Assembly: GCF_026262505.1 (NCBI RefSeq)
Contig: NC_067207.1
Span: 11,376,082-11,440,081, forward strand
Reading direction: 5' to 3'
From: Trichomonas vaginalis G3
Taxonomy: Eukaryota > Parabasalia > Trichomonadida > Trichomonadidae
DNA length: 64,000 bases
The position numbers were made by a program, and so were the translations under genes. The notes under the pieces were generated by a model. It made no database searches. It saw only the letters and a list, made by a program, of their open reading frames with translations, and was not told the origin of the DNA. Below, piece by piece: positions 37,960 to 48,535 of this stretch (the stretch's first letter is position 1; each line of letters opens with the position of its first letter).

Positions 37960-40900
37960 TTACTTTGAGTGCAAATACTTACCACGACCATCAGCAACAG
38001 AAATGCCTGTCATTGTCTTTCCGGAAGTATTCTTCTTAACCCAATCACTTGTTACTCTGCTCTGTTGTTGCATTGCAGAATGAGCCAATCTTTGTCTTTT
38101 AATTGATTGTTCTCTCGCTGTTGCTTGAACTCTCTTCAAATTCGACTGAAGCATATCAACGTCAGCAAGGACCAAATCCAATCTCTTCCTTAAGCTTCTG
38201 TTTTCTTTCTGTATTGCGTTCAAATCCGACAACAACTGTGAATTTTCTGCAGATTTCGCTTCGAAATGTTTCATTGTTGTCGTTTTTTGTTGATTTACAG
38301 ATTTCTGAAGTAACATAACTGATTCTTGGAGATGCTTTCTTTGTCTCGTGTTCTCATTGATTGTATCATTTGCATCTTTAATGTTCTCTTCCAAGTCATG
38401 GACAGCAACGTATTTATCATGTAATTCCTTCAAAACACTTGTTCTTTCATCAATTGTTGATCTCGAAACTCCTTCTCTTAAATCAGCTGTAAATATCTGA
38501 ATAACTCTTCTCTTTTTAGCTAAAGCTGTTTGTGCTTCAGCCAATTTTGTCTTTAACACATCGATTTGATGCTGTTTATCTTGCATCTTTCTGTGTTTAG
38601 CCTGCGATGATCTCATGTTTGTTCTAATTTCTTCATTTGTTCCATCCAATTCCGCTCTGTGTCTGACAATTTCATCTTTTGTTGGTTGTAATTCTGCAGA
38701 CATTTCTTCAATTCTTCTGTTCATAAGGCCTTTGAATTTGGTCAACTCGTTGTTGGATGTTTCAAGTCTTTCTATGTTATTTTCTTGTCTCTGTAATGTT
38801 TCTTCTCTATCATGTAATTCACTTGTTTTACATTCCAAAGTATGTTGTTGTGCTTTGATTTCTTTTTCTTCTTTGGCGCGTTCATCCTTTAAAGTGTTTA
38901 ATCTCTCATTATCATTGCTAATTATCTGTATTTGTTTGTCGATTTCTGTTGCCAATTCTTCGACTTTTGCGTTCAGTTCTTTCTCCAAATTATGTAATTC
39001 AATTGCTTTGTTGTGGAATTCCAGGTCAATCATCATTCTGTCCTGATCGAATTCTACTTCCAAAGCAATCATTCTGTCACTCATGTCGTCATCTTCTTTC
39101 TGTATTGTTTTATTTGTTTCATCCAAATCATTTTGTAACTGGCTTTGTTTTGAGTAAATTTTGTTTCCAAGCTCTTCAAGACTCGATTTATACTGTTGTT
39201 GTAACAAATAAATTCTTTCTTCGTAAGAGCACTTCAAGTCTTCGACTTCTTTCTGAAGGCCATCGCATTTGGAACGTTCTAAACTCAACTTCTGTTCGTA
39301 TAAGTTTGTAAGAACTTTGGCTTCATTCATATGAGCGGCTTCCATGTTTTGGTAAATGAGAGCGGCCTTGATCGTTGAATCGTTCATTGCGGCCATGAGT
39401 CCTTCTATCTGTTGATTGAGTTTTTCCTTCTTTTCGCGATGTTGGCGTTGTAATTCGTCTAAATTCTTTTGGTGGGCACGTAAACTCTCGATTGTTTTCT
39501 GTTCGTAGTCATTCTGTTGTGACTGGATATCTCTCTTTAGTTTCTCAATTCCGTGTTGCAATTCATCGTATCTTGATTGAGGAACAAGGAAGAATTGCTG
39601 GCATGGAATATCGCATCTCAATATAGGAATACGACTTTGAGTAACAGTTTGGTTAGCAGAGAGAATGTTGAAGACACAAATGGAGGAATCAGTGGCAGAT
39701 GTAAAGAGAACTTTGCTGTCGAGGGAGGAACAAAGTCTTGTGACCTCTCCACAATGTGATTTGAAGGTCTGTCCACTAAGGAAAGGTATAGTTCTGACAG
39801 GTTTGTTATCTTCTGTGGCAGAACCATCCGAAAACTCAAGCTGAGGAATGTTTTCGAATTCGCTTTGGTGGCTTGATGGGACAATGAATGGGAATGGAAC
39901 AACGGTGATGCCACCAAGGATATCTCCTAAAATAATGCAAGTGTTACTTGCGAAAAGTACAGCTGTGAAACCAATTTCTGCTTCACTTATTCTCATATGT
40001 CTTCTTTGAGAGAACAAATGGTGGATTACGTTTGTTTTTGCAGCAGCAATTACAGTTCCTCTGTGGCTAATAACGGAAGAAACAAAGTTTGCCTTTGGAA
40101 TATCAAGCGACCACTCAGGGAGTTGAGTAACAGCGCTCCAAACAACAATTTTTCCATCGCTTCCGGAGCTAACAAGCTTTTTATCGTCTGGGGAGAAGCC
40201 AAGGCTGTTGATAAGACCCGTGTGAGCACGGAGAGTGGCAACAATTTCTTGTGTATATGGGTTAATGAAAGTAATAATATGAGATGCTGCAACTAAGAAG
40301 TGGCCACCATTGGAAAACTGTATGGAAAGACAGTTGAAAAGCGGCCATTCAGCTCTCTGTATCAAATCATCAACTGTTACGGTCATAAGATATAATTTAT
40401 CACTTGAAGCAACGGCAATAAGGTCTCCACTAGGGTGGAATGCAACATCCTTGAGGTCTTCAGGGAATTCGTGATATAAAACGCTTGCTTGCTTCGAATA
40501 ATCCCAAACGATAACTGTTCTATCAATTTGGCCGCAACTTACAAGCATTGGTTTGTATGCACATGAGCTAATAGCAACGACTGGACCTTTATGAGATACA
40601 ATATTCGGATTAATAATTGCATTATCAGGGTTTGATTCGAATTCTCTCATATTCACAAGCAACAACTGTCTGTGATCGACATCAATAACCATTTGATGCG
40701 CACTTTGAGAGAAAGATGTCCATACAATTGGATGTTTCATGCCATATGTAACAATTGGACCTTGTTGGAATGATCTGGCGAGATCTTTAGGTACAGAAAT
40801 GTGTTGGAATAGTATTAATTTGTAGTTTTCTGTTGCTGCAACAAGTCCATGGTTGAAAGTTGCAAAATAAATAATTGGAGATTCTTCTGTTATTGTCATT

Positions 40901-41604
40901 GTATGGCTAAATGTGAAATCTTGGTAGAAAATAAGATCTCTGCCTGATGTTGCAATGCAAACATTTCTTTCATTGAGTGAATATACAAAACCAGTGAATT
41001 TACTGTAGTTTGGACAGTCAATTTTAGTAGCTGTCTTACTGGCACTTCCTACGTAATATAAATCTGTTGCTGTATGGAAGATAACCGATGAATCACTTTG
41101 ATCTGGGTTAAAACTCGCGCTAATGAAAGGAGCTGGTATGCTGACGTTCTTTATCTCCTGCTTTGTAGTTAAATCGTATATGATGAGAGAGTGGGTACGC
41201 GGATAACTTACGCCAAATAAAAGTAATTTTTGTTTCATATGGAACGTTGCAAAGAAAATACGAACTGATTTTGGTTGTGGAAGTGATGCGTATAATGTTT
41301 GTTTCTGTAAATAGTAAATATTTATAACAGGTTCGACATCTTTTCTTAATGCAGCGAGAGCGAGGTATGTTGAATCATGAGAGACCGCAAAAGCTGTGAG
41401 TTCTTCATTGCGTGGCTCATTTGATGTTATTCTATTTCCGAATAATATCATTCTTTCGCCTGTATCGATTGATTGCTGAATAATTTGATTGCCAGCAGGC
41501 AAAACAATCGAAGCATCATTTACATAATGCGGTCCTGTTCCCGCAATGCCAGTCATACCAAGCGTACTAAACGGCTCAAGCGTGTTCAGCGCTGTTGATG
41601 ACAT
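37960..41604 (-). CDS. CFAP57: CFAP57/WDR65-like flagellar protein (1214 aa)
   Basis: Whole ORF from ATG 41604. Residues 1 to about 650 form a WD40 propeller region (recognisable units around VSCGQIDRTVIVWDYSK and LVSSGSDGKIVVWS). About 655-1160 is a long coiled coil, then a short basic Gly-containing tail. This architecture and length (vertebrate CFAP57 is about 1250) match the axonemal protein that helps assemble inner dynein arms. Trichomonads have several flagella, so it fits. It heads a run of host genes on the minus strand. Confidence 0.85.
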   Translation of the reverse strand: MSSTALNTLEPFSTLGMTGIAGTGPHYVNDASIVLPAGNQIIQQSIDTGERMILFGNRITSNEPRNEELTAFAVSHDSTYLALAALRKDVEPVINIYYLQKQTLYASLPQPKSVRIFFATFHMKQKLLLFGVSYPRTHSLIIYDLTTKQEIKNVSIPAPFISASFNPDQSDSSVIFHTATDLYYVGSASKTATKIDCPNYSKFTGFVYSLNERNVCIATSGRDLIFYQDFTFSHTMTITEESPIIYFATFNHGLVAATENYKLILFQHISVPKDLARSFQQGPIVTYGMKHPIVWTSFSQSAHQMVIDVDHRQLLLVNMREFESNPDNAIINPNIVSHKGPVVAISSCAYKPMLVSCGQIDRTVIVWDYSKQASVLYHEFPEDLKDVAFHPSGDLIAVASSDKLYLMTVTVDDLIQRAEWPLFNCLSIQFSNGGHFLVAASHIITFINPYTQEIVATLRAHTGLINSLGFSPDDKKLVSSGSDGKIVVWSAVTQLPEWSLDIPKANFVSSVISHRGTVIAAAKTNVIHHLFSQRRHMRISEAEIGFTAVLFASNTCIILGDILGGITVVPFPFIVPSSHQSEFENIPQLEFSDGSATEDNKPVRTIPFLSGQTFKSHCGEVTRLCSSLDSKVLFTSATDSSICVFNILSANQTVTQSRIPILRCDIPCQQFFLVPQSRYDELQHGIEKLKRDIQSQQNDYEQKTIESLRAHQKNLDELQRQHREKKEKLNQQIEGLMAAMNDSTIKAALIYQNMEAAHMNEAKVLTNLYEQKLSLERSKCDGLQKEVEDLKCSYEERIYLLQQQYKSSLEELGNKIYSKQSQLQNDLDETNKTIQKEDDDMSDRMIALEVEFDQDRMMIDLEFHNKAIELHNLEKELNAKVEELATEIDKQIQIISNDNERLNTLKDERAKEEKEIKAQQHTLECKTSELHDREETLQRQENNIERLETSNNELTKFKGLMNRRIEEMSAELQPTKDEIVRHRAELDGTNEEIRTNMRSSQAKHRKMQDKQHQIDVLKTKLAEAQTALAKKRRVIQIFTADLREGVSRSTIDERTSVLKELHDKYVAVHDLEENIKDANDTINENTRQRKHLQESVMLLQKSVNQQKTTTMKHFEAKSAENSQLLSDLNAIQKENRSLRKRLDLVLADVDMLQSNLKRVQATAREQSIKRQRLAHSAMQQQSRVTSDWVKKNTSGKTMTGISVADGRGKYLHSK

Positions 41605-42089
41605 TCGATTTTGAAAAAAACGTCCAAAAATTCATGAAATAAGTTTCTTCTAATTGTAGTGTAGATAAACTTACATTTGACTATACAATAAGAAAATTTA
41701 CAAGAATTCAATTCAACTGCACTAATTTTGAAATAATTTTTCTAAATTTTCAGATATTAGTATTGACATATCACAATCTAATACCCATTCAAGCAAATTA
41801 AAAGATATTAAGATATACTGGAGCTTAATTTAAACAATAATATGAAAATGGATTCTTAATCTGTAGACTAAATGAACATTCAATATTGAATTACCGCAAC
41901 CTTAAAACAATAAATGAAAGACGCAAGGTCATCACTGTTCGACTGTTCAACGATTCTTTTTCCTAAATATTTATTTACTTTATTTTATTTTCATTTTACT
42001 ATGAGCACACTATAGTTATAGTGATAATCGTGTGATAGTTTAGATAATTTCGCGGTATTTACAAATAATATATAAAACAAATATAAATT
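41605..42089. other. Gene-free interval
   Basis: 485 bp, AT-rich, with the CFAP57-like promoter on its left. Nothing else seen. Confidence 0.4.
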
Positions 42090-42818
42090 TTAGCAGCATT
42101 TCTTCTTTGGCTTTTCTTCTGGTGGTGGAGCCAGATTCACTGGTTTTGGCTGCTCAGTTACTACTTTTTGCTTAGGCGCCTGCTGTCTTAACTGTTGAAT
42201 TGAAATTGCAGCAACGAAAATAGATCTTTTAGCTAATTCTGTTGTCATTTTAGATTCCTTTGAGGATGTTTCGAAATATTCACATCTGTTATCGGTGCAA
42301 AATCTGGAAATATCTTTATCATCAACTACCTTTGTGAGATCTGATTTACAGCCAACAAGGAAGATTGCATGAACATTTGAAGTATTTTCGTGAACAACTG
42401 ATAGCCAGCGAGAAGCATTATCAAATGATTTTTGACTTGTTAAATCAAAACATAAGAAAACAACGTTTGCACCTCTAAAGTAAAGCCTATTAACAGAGGT
42501 GAATTGTTCCTGACCTGCCATATCCCATAAAGCCATTTTTACACGATTACCATTAATAAGACATTCCGCAGAAGTGAAAGAAGCACCAATTGTAGATTTA
42601 TATTCAGCAGAAAACTCATCGTGTGCAATTCTGTTGAGTAAGCATGATTTACCAACACCTGAGTCACCAACAATGATAAATTTCGAACTTAAATTTTGCT
42701 CGGAGAAAGAGCTTAAATCGTCTTCAGATAGCTTGGACTTAACATTGTAAAATTCTCCTATTTGAGGCAAGTTTTCTATTGAAAATAAGACTTTTGTTTC
42801 AGAAGTATCTCCACGCAT
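42090..42818 (-). CDS. Rab-family small GTPase with N-terminal extension (242 aa)
   Basis: GTPase motifs are all present: P-loop GDSGVGKS (51-58), switch I Thr in STIGASF, switch II WDMAGQE (98-104, with the catalytic Gln), CKSD (156-159, in place of NKxD) and ETSSK (182-186). The end is KKCC, a double-Cys prenylation signal as in Rabs. The first 45 residues are an acidic extension not usual in Rabs. Rab proteins direct vesicle targeting; trichomonads have a very large set. The subfamily is not assigned. The CKSD variant may alter guanine binding only slightly. Confidence 0.88.
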   Translation of the reverse strand: MRGDTSETKVLFSIENLPQIGEFYNVKSKLSEDDLSSFSEQNLSSKFIIVGDSGVGKSCLLNRIAHDEFSAEYKSTIGASFTSAECLINGNRVKMALWDMAGQEQFTSVNRLYFRGANVVFLCFDLTSQKSFDNASRWLSVVHENTSNVHAIFLVGCKSDLTKVVDDKDISRFCTDNRCEYFETSSKESKMTTELAKRSIFVAAISIQQLRQQAPKQKVVTEQPKPVNLAPPPEEKPKKKCC

Positions 42819-43476
42819 GTAAAATTTTTATTCACAAATTTTTTATTACAACAAAATTTTAAACGTAAACTATGAACCTACAAAATCAGTTTTTAATTTG
42901 TTATATGACATGTCATATGATGTGAAAATAAGTAACCAGTCGACTTGCTAAACATTTGAGGGTGATTTATAAATTAACCAGTCAAATCTATGAGTAATTT
43001 GTGATTTACTAAAGTTGGATATGTGGGCCTATTTTTGATAGCATATTGCTGTTCCAAAAGCATCATCTAATAAAGCAGCAAGCTAATAGAGTTCGATTAT
43101 CGCAACTTTTTTTCATAGGAGCTTTTTCTATCCTTATCATTTGCATAGACAGCATTATCCTGACAATCCTGAAATCCATGTGTTTCCTAACTATTACTTC
43201 CATCCCAATTTTAAAGATATCACAAAGACAATATGTTCCAATAATATATATAATTATGTGCAACTCAAGATGCTCATTGATAAAGCATATTACAGAAATT
43301 TATAAAAAAGTATCAATAAGAATTTAGGATATTGGAGAAGATTGAATATTCTATTTAGCTATAAACTAGCTATGCTGGAAATTCTTTTAACTTTTTATTT
43401 GCAAAAATGTAATTAATGATTTTTTTATATAAATAAACCAAAAAGTATTTTATGAATATTAAATAAACTTCTCATT
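42819..43476. other. Gene-free interval
   Basis: 658 bp, AT-rich. An open frame at 43046-43327 has no ATG start and hydrophobic low-quality sequence; not accepted. Confidence 0.4.
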
Positions 43477-43794
43477 TTACTGAGCTTGGAACAAGAGGAA
43501 ACCTAATTGATCTATGTAAAGATATACAAAGTTGCCGGCAATATGTTTAAGATTTGAGGCGAAATGATGGCCAACAATAACATTCCATGTTGGACCAAAT
43601 TGCTTATCCATAGTTTTCTTTAAATATTCTGCCATTTCTCTCTGTGTGTTGAATTTTTGTGCGCACATTTGACATTCAGCTTTAATACGGTTTGTTACTT
43701 CTTCACTGCAATCTGTTTTGACAACATTGACCATTGCGCGATCTTCGGCTGTTGGGCCGGTCTGTGCGTTTGTTGCTGCTGGTTGAGTTGACAT
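43477..43794 (-). CDS. Dynein light chain, LC8/DYNLL family (105 aa)
   Basis: Whole ORF from ATG 43794. After a 15-residue Thr/Ala-rich lead, the LC8 fold is clear. Segments include VKTDCSEEVTNRI, the helix AEYLKKTMDKQFGPTWNVIVG and the dimer strand NFVYLYIDQLGFLLF. LC8 dimers are shared subunits of dynein and many other complexes. The length is slightly above the usual 89 because of the N-terminal lead. Confidence 0.92.
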   Translation of the reverse strand: MSTQPAATNAQTGPTAEDRAMVNVVKTDCSEEVTNRIKAECQMCAQKFNTQREMAEYLKKTMDKQFGPTWNVIVGHHFASNLKHIAGNFVYLYIDQLGFLLFQAQ

Positions 43795-44464
43795 TTATTT
43801 ATAACGGATATTCATGTCACTTTTATTTCTAAACAAAAAAATTTTTGCTCGTTTTTGAAGTCACATAAATAGTTTCTGATATATTTCACAGTAGAGCATA
43901 AGCTAGTATATCTTTAATGGTTTATATTCTACAAAATCATAGACAAATTATCAATATGAATGAATAATTCCTGCACATTTGAAAAATATTCACTTAGCTT
44001 CCAACTCTCGGGATGATATTCTGCTATTATAATAGCATCTAATTAAAGTTATACATTCCATTATAATGAAATTGTTTTGTATAGATAATCACAATAATAT
44101 TCTTTGTAATCATTCTTTCATGTGATTATTATCAATATTTTGAGGGAAATATAGATCCTAAATGTATTGTTTCGAGCTTATGCTCTTAATATTATTATTT
44201 ATTCCGAGAATTTTATTATAGCTTTTTAAAATATGGTTGTCTAGTGTTTCTACTGACACATTAATAGAAACTTAATTGTAATGCAAAACATATTATATAA
44301 TTATAGCTCTATTAGCCTTCATCAAGTACTTTCATTGCTTATGGTCCACCTCAAAAGATCAATGAGACGAAAATCACATAAACTATTAAAGAGGAATGTG
44401 AAATAACAATATTTTTTTGGAAAGAAAATAATACATTTTTATTAACATACATGATAGTTGAAAC
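43795..44464. other. Gene-free interval
   Basis: 670 bp, AT-rich; includes the LC8 promoter. No ORF or repeat noted. Confidence 0.4.
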
Positions 44465-45130
44465 TTATTCTGTCTTAACAGGTTTAAGCTCTATATCTTC
44501 ATCCTTTGGTATTTCATCAATGTTATCGTCTATATCTGGAATATTACTTTGTGCATCAGGATTTTCTGGATCTGGAGCAGTAATAGCATCTGTTGGTCCA
44601 ACATCGAAGAATTTTGATGCAATTTCATTTTCTGAGGCTTGTTTTGCATATAAATGTGCTTGTGCAAAGAAATAAAAATTGAGGAGTTCGAAAAATAATA
44701 TAATGAGGCAAGAAGCAAGGACTACAAACCTCATGAAAATAACGTAGATGATTGATGAACAAACCCAATAAACTATTGATATGAAAAATCCTAACCAGAA
44801 TAAGTTTGATTGTGAAGTACTTGGAATAAATGGAGGTGGTCGAACGTAATATTCAACATAATCGCCGTTTTCGTTAGGTTTCATAAAATTCCATTTTAGA
44901 CCGACGAGATGTAGCCCGCTAATGTTTTTAGTTGAAAAGAATTGCAATACTTCTAGCATCATAAGTATTGCAAAAACAATTCCAGTATTATGCACTAAAA
45001 ATGGTAATGGAATAAACGTTAAGAAAATTATAAGCTTAATCCCTAAATATATTGCAACATGGTTGACTAATAATCGATTCTTCTCTGTTATTGCAACCAT
45101 TTTGTCTGGAGAATCATCTTGTGTCTGCAT
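44465..45130 (-). CDS. TVP23-like Golgi membrane protein (221 aa)
   Basis: Whole ORF from ATG 45130. Four hydrophobic segments lie at about 25-45, 46-65, 115-138 and 142-165. Between the second and third is the family signature NISGLHLVGLKWNF, then an Asn-Glu-Asn-Gly motif and FWLGFFISIVYWV. TVP23 (FAM18) proteins are late-Golgi/endosome membrane proteins with a role in traffic. The acidic cytosolic tail (IPKDEDIELKPVKTE) is longer than usual. Confidence 0.85.
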   Translation of the reverse strand: MQTQDDSPDKMVAITEKNRLLVNHVAIYLGIKLIIFLTFIPLPFLVHNTGIVFAILMMLEVLQFFSTKNISGLHLVGLKWNFMKPNENGDYVEYYVRPPPFIPSTSQSNLFWLGFFISIVYWVCSSIIYVIFMRFVVLASCLIILFFELLNFYFFAQAHLYAKQASENEIASKFFDVGPTDAITAPDPENPDAQSNIPDIDDNIDEIPKDEDIELKPVKTE

Positions 45131-45604
45131 GAATTAAAAATTTTTGGATTGGTCAAATTTTATTTTACGTGACAAAAAAGTCGGTCCGATGAATAACCGA
45201 AAACTAGGAAATTTAACTTTACATATATTGCTTAGTAGATTTTCTTTATTATTTAAAAATTTGCTCTGACAATTTTGATCAACGGGTATGGATAAAAAAA
45301 TTCACCGTAACTGCATAAATGTATCATGATTCTTGTCACTCATTGATTAATGAAAGAAAAAACTTGGCTTCAAGAATGATTCAACCAAAATTTTTATTCA
45401 ATCAAACAATAAGGGTAGAATTGCCCATTGTTCATTTAAATATGCAAGAGATTCAGATATAGCAATAGTTAGACTGATAGTTATTGAACATTACTCGAAG
45501 GAATTAAACAATAATGAATCAATTAAGCGTATTAGCTTTTAATAATATTACAAACAATATATAAATTAAAAATAGCAACAGCATGGATACATTCTGTACG
45601 CATT
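45131..45604. other. Gene-free interval
   Basis: 474 bp, AT-rich, with the TVP23-like promoter at its left. Nothing else seen. Confidence 0.4.
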
Positions 45605-46108
45605 TTATTGCTTTGGATTCGGAATTGCATTAGGATGCGAATTTGTTGGTACAACTAATGTAGCGACTGGCTTATTTGGTTCTTGTGGCGGATTTACAGT
45701 TTTTGGATGCGCTTTTTTATCTTCAGTAATATATTTTTGATATTGTGGTTTTGTTTTCATATTTTTCCATTTATCACCAACGTCACTAGACTTTCTTTCA
45801 TTTTTCATGAATATGTCCTTATGCAATTCATATACAAGAGTCCAATGTCCAATTCCATATTTTTTAACACCATCTTCTATTGCATCAACTTCCTCTTGAG
45901 TCCATGGTATTGCCTGACGTTTTTCTGGTCGCTTTTCTGGTTTCTTTTCCATTAATGGGTTGGTTCTATTGAATGTCTGATATTCTGTTGGTTTTTGTTG
46001 AGTAATTTGTTTACTTTCCGCCATAGCAATAAGTACTTCGCTATATGATGCTTTTTTCACTGGTACGTTATCTATAAATTCTTTGAAGTTCATAACACGC
46101 GTTTTCAT
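45605..46108 (-). CDS. Myb/SANT protein of telobox type (167 aa)
   Basis: ATG at 46108 or, five codons in, 46093 (MNFKEFIDNV). A single Myb repeat at about 78-135 starts PWTQEEVDAIEDGVKKYGIG. It ends with a telobox-like DVGDKWKNMK, the signature shared by TRF-type telomere-binding proteins (VDxKDKWRN). The C-terminal tail is Pro/Asn-rich. It may bind telomeric or promoter DNA; the telobox suggests the former. It is divergent from the glycosyltransferase gene with only 22 bp between start codons. Confidence 0.75.
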   Translation of the reverse strand: MKTRVMNFKEFIDNVPVKKASYSEVLIAMAESKQITQQKPTEYQTFNRTNPLMEKKPEKRPEKRQAIPWTQEEVDAIEDGVKKYGIGHWTLVYELHKDIFMKNERKSSDVGDKWKNMKTKPQYQKYITEDKKAHPKTVNPPQEPNKPVATLVVPTNSHPNAIPNPKQ

Positions 46109-46130
46109 AATTTTTTTTTCTAAATTTATT
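46109..46130. promoter_or_regulatory. Very short divergent host promoter
   Basis: Only 22 bp lie between two divergent ATGs, so each promoter must overlap the other gene. TTTCATAATTTT at 46104 resembles a TCA-Y-W initiator placed about 23 bp before ATG 46131. Confidence 0.4.
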
Positions 46131-47747
46131 ATGATCGAAAAACATGGTTTAGATAAGTCCCCAGAACGTTCGAAATCTCAAGAAAGACTGAATGTAACTC
46201 CTCCTGAAGCAGAAGGAGAGCAGCCAGCTGAGCAACCTCCGAAACCAGCAAAAGAAGAAAAACAAAAAGCAAATCCAGAAAAAGAAGTTCAAGATCCATT
46301 CACACAATCATGGGTTGCATATTACAAGACATCGTGGTTTGTGTTAATTGCATTTTTAGTCTTTATTTTATCGAATAGAAAATTTCAGACTGCAAACACT
46401 TCATTGATTGATACAACAAGAGAAGCTGTCGATTGCAACAATATCAGATTACTTTCCATATCTACAAATGATAATAAAATATTCGTAAATCTCGAAATTG
46501 AAGAATTTATTGAATATCCTCGAATCATCGCTCCATCTTTAATTCATATAAATATCGAAACTCCTATTTCGACTGCGACATACACCAATAAACAATTTTG
46601 GGATTTGAACGAGTCTTATCCAAATATTTCATTTTGTATCCTTCAAACGGTAAGTGGTATTGCAAAAGCTAGCGTATACTGCCAGAAGCATCTACTTGGA
46701 GAAAGCGAAGTCAATATACCAACAGTTAAAGTATTTCCAATGGGTTGGAGCAGAATTGTTTCAAATTCTCAGTTTCCTGCTGTTTTAAGCGACTTTTGTG
46801 TAGATGAGAACGAAGATATCATATTCTTGTCCCCGCCAGCCATGGAATTACGTCCAATTCAGGTTGGAGCTTCAGATTTCATTTCAATCCAAACAAATCA
46901 TACATCATTACCCGCATTTCTCTCAGAAAACAAGAACTACGAACTTGTTGACGAGCCAGTCGTATTCGCTGCATCGTCAACATCCGAAAAATGGATGTTA
47001 TTATTCGATTATCTCCTTCCCGTTTGGTACAACGCGTTCACGGGTATTGAAGATCAGCCTGTTAAGATCAGGACTCTCAGATTCAATAACGAAACAAAGG
47101 AAACGTTTGCAAGAATTGCAGGAGATAAATTATTAATCAATAAACCACAATGTTACAGGCTCGGAAGGTTCCTAAACAACCAGGGTTCGCATGCTTATAA
47201 CCAACCGTACTTTGATATCGATGATATGGACGGAATGATCGCTAAATACGAACAAGTTATGAGATATCCAGGTGGAGTGTTCCGTTCTTTCAGAGATCGC
47301 TACTCCCATTCGGAATTTAAGAAGAAGAGGATCATCCTTGACAAGCATTTCATGAACCAATTCAATAGTACGATTTCGGAATTATATCCTGATGCAGAAA
47401 TCATTCCTTTGGTGCTTGACCAGCCTATGTATAAGATCGCTGATGAGATTCATAGCGCAAATATCTTCATGGCCAGTCATTTAACAACAGTTTGCCTCGG
47501 AATCTTTTTATCTGAACGGGCAACACTGATTGAGGCCAGACCTATGGATGCAGAGTGTTATACATTTGGTGGAGATATAGTTAAACATACAGGAGTTAAC
47601 TATATTCCTATTGGAATCAAAGAACTTTGCGCATGCAATAATTTGAAGGAATATTTCTCACTTCCTTACTTGTATCAGCAGTTAACAAAGCAGATGATTA
47701 AGGACGCAATAGATAACGGCTTTGAATACGCTGATAGATTTCAATAA
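46131..47747 (+). CDS. GT61-like glycosyltransferase, type II membrane protein (538 aa)
   Basis: I chose ATG 46131 (MIEKHGLDKSP). A Pro/Glu/Lys-rich cytosolic head (1-65) is followed by one membrane anchor (WFVLIAFLVFILSN, about 68-84) and a lumenal catalytic part. Near the end is EIHSANIFMASHLTTVCLGI then ERATLIEARPM, matching the DUF563/GT61 pattern in which the family's HGAGLTN is here SHLTTVC. GT61 enzymes add xylose or GlcNAc in the secretory pathway. The substituted motif makes exact activity uncertain. Confidence 0.7.
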   Translation: MIEKHGLDKSPERSKSQERLNVTPPEAEGEQPAEQPPKPAKEEKQKANPEKEVQDPFTQSWVAYYKTSWFVLIAFLVFILSNRKFQTANTSLIDTTREAVDCNNIRLLSISTNDNKIFVNLEIEEFIEYPRIIAPSLIHINIETPISTATYTNKQFWDLNESYPNISFCILQTVSGIAKASVYCQKHLLGESEVNIPTVKVFPMGWSRIVSNSQFPAVLSDFCVDENEDIIFLSPPAMELRPIQVGASDFISIQTNHTSLPAFLSENKNYELVDEPVVFAASSTSEKWMLLFDYLLPVWYNAFTGIEDQPVKIRTLRFNNETKETFARIAGDKLLINKPQCYRLGRFLNNQGSHAYNQPYFDIDDMDGMIAKYEQVMRYPGGVFRSFRDRYSHSEFKKKRIILDKHFMNQFNSTISELYPDAEIIPLVLDQPMYKIADEIHSANIFMASHLTTVCLGIFLSERATLIEARPMDAECYTFGGDIVKHTGVNYIPIGIKELCACNNLKEYFSLPYLYQQLTKQMIKDAIDNGFEYADRFQ

Positions 47748-48535
47748 AATTTTTGTTTAGAGTTGTGTTTGATACATCATTACTTTTTGCTTATGTAAAA
47801 TTGAAATACTTAATAGTTTTAAAGAAATAAATCCAATAACCCTTTTGGGTGCACTTTCCGGGTTCTCTCAAATTTTTTTGACACGCTTAAATTTTTTTGG
47901 TGGAGAATTGGAAATTCTTTTGCATTCAAAATTTGCAGGCCCTTTTTTGCACTTTTAAGGTTCTTTTAGAAAAAGAAAAAAGTAACTAAAAATTGAATAT
48001 GGCGACGTTTTTATTCCTAGTAAAACAAAATAAAACAAAATTGAGTAAAATTAATAAAATAATAAAGATAATATGGGATAAAGTCAAAGGCTGTGTTGGA
48101 AGTAGGTTAAACCTTCATTGACAAATTGAACAGAAGGTGTGGGTGAGACTGTTAGCTAATTTCTGGGGAAAATAGAAATGCAATTTGAGCTAAAATTGAT
48201 TTGGAATGGTGAAAAACAAGGAGTGTTAGGGTGAAATGAAAATAAATTAATAGCCCATTGATCTTTTTTGAAAACTTCTTTGAAAAAATATCATTAAATG
48301 AAGCTCATTAAAATTGATTTTTCGCCAATTCAATTTTTAGTCACTTTTTCCTTTTTCTATAGAACCGTTAAAAGTGCAAAAAGGATCATTGCATATTTTG
48401 AAGGCAGATAAAGAATGTAACATTTTTTACACTTTTTGAGCGAAGCTCAAAAAGTGTAAAAAAGGTAGTAAATTTTTGGTGGAAAATTGGAAAATTTTTG
48501 GTTGAAAAGTCTTTAACATCTCATATTTTTGGTTG
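47748..48535. other. Gene-free interval with inverted-repeat element
   Basis: This interval holds the inverted repeats described separately and, near 48425-48465, a perfect short palindrome around TTTTTGAGCGAAGCTCAAAAA. A motif like GGTGGAGAATTGGAAA near 47899 recurs in direct orientation near 48478. Confidence 0.6.
47914..48417. repeat. Degenerate long inverted repeat, probable old TIR element
   Basis: Arms at about 47914-47998 and 48328-48417 are reverse complements with scattered mismatches (shared core TTTTTGCACTTTTAA and ACTAAAAATTGAAT). The 330-bp interior has no ORF. It looks like a decayed non-autonomous transposon. Confidence 0.7.

Noticed and set aside
43046-43327. Open frame of 93 codons in the Rab-LC8 gap
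   Set aside because: No ATG near the start and only hydrophobic AT-driven composition.
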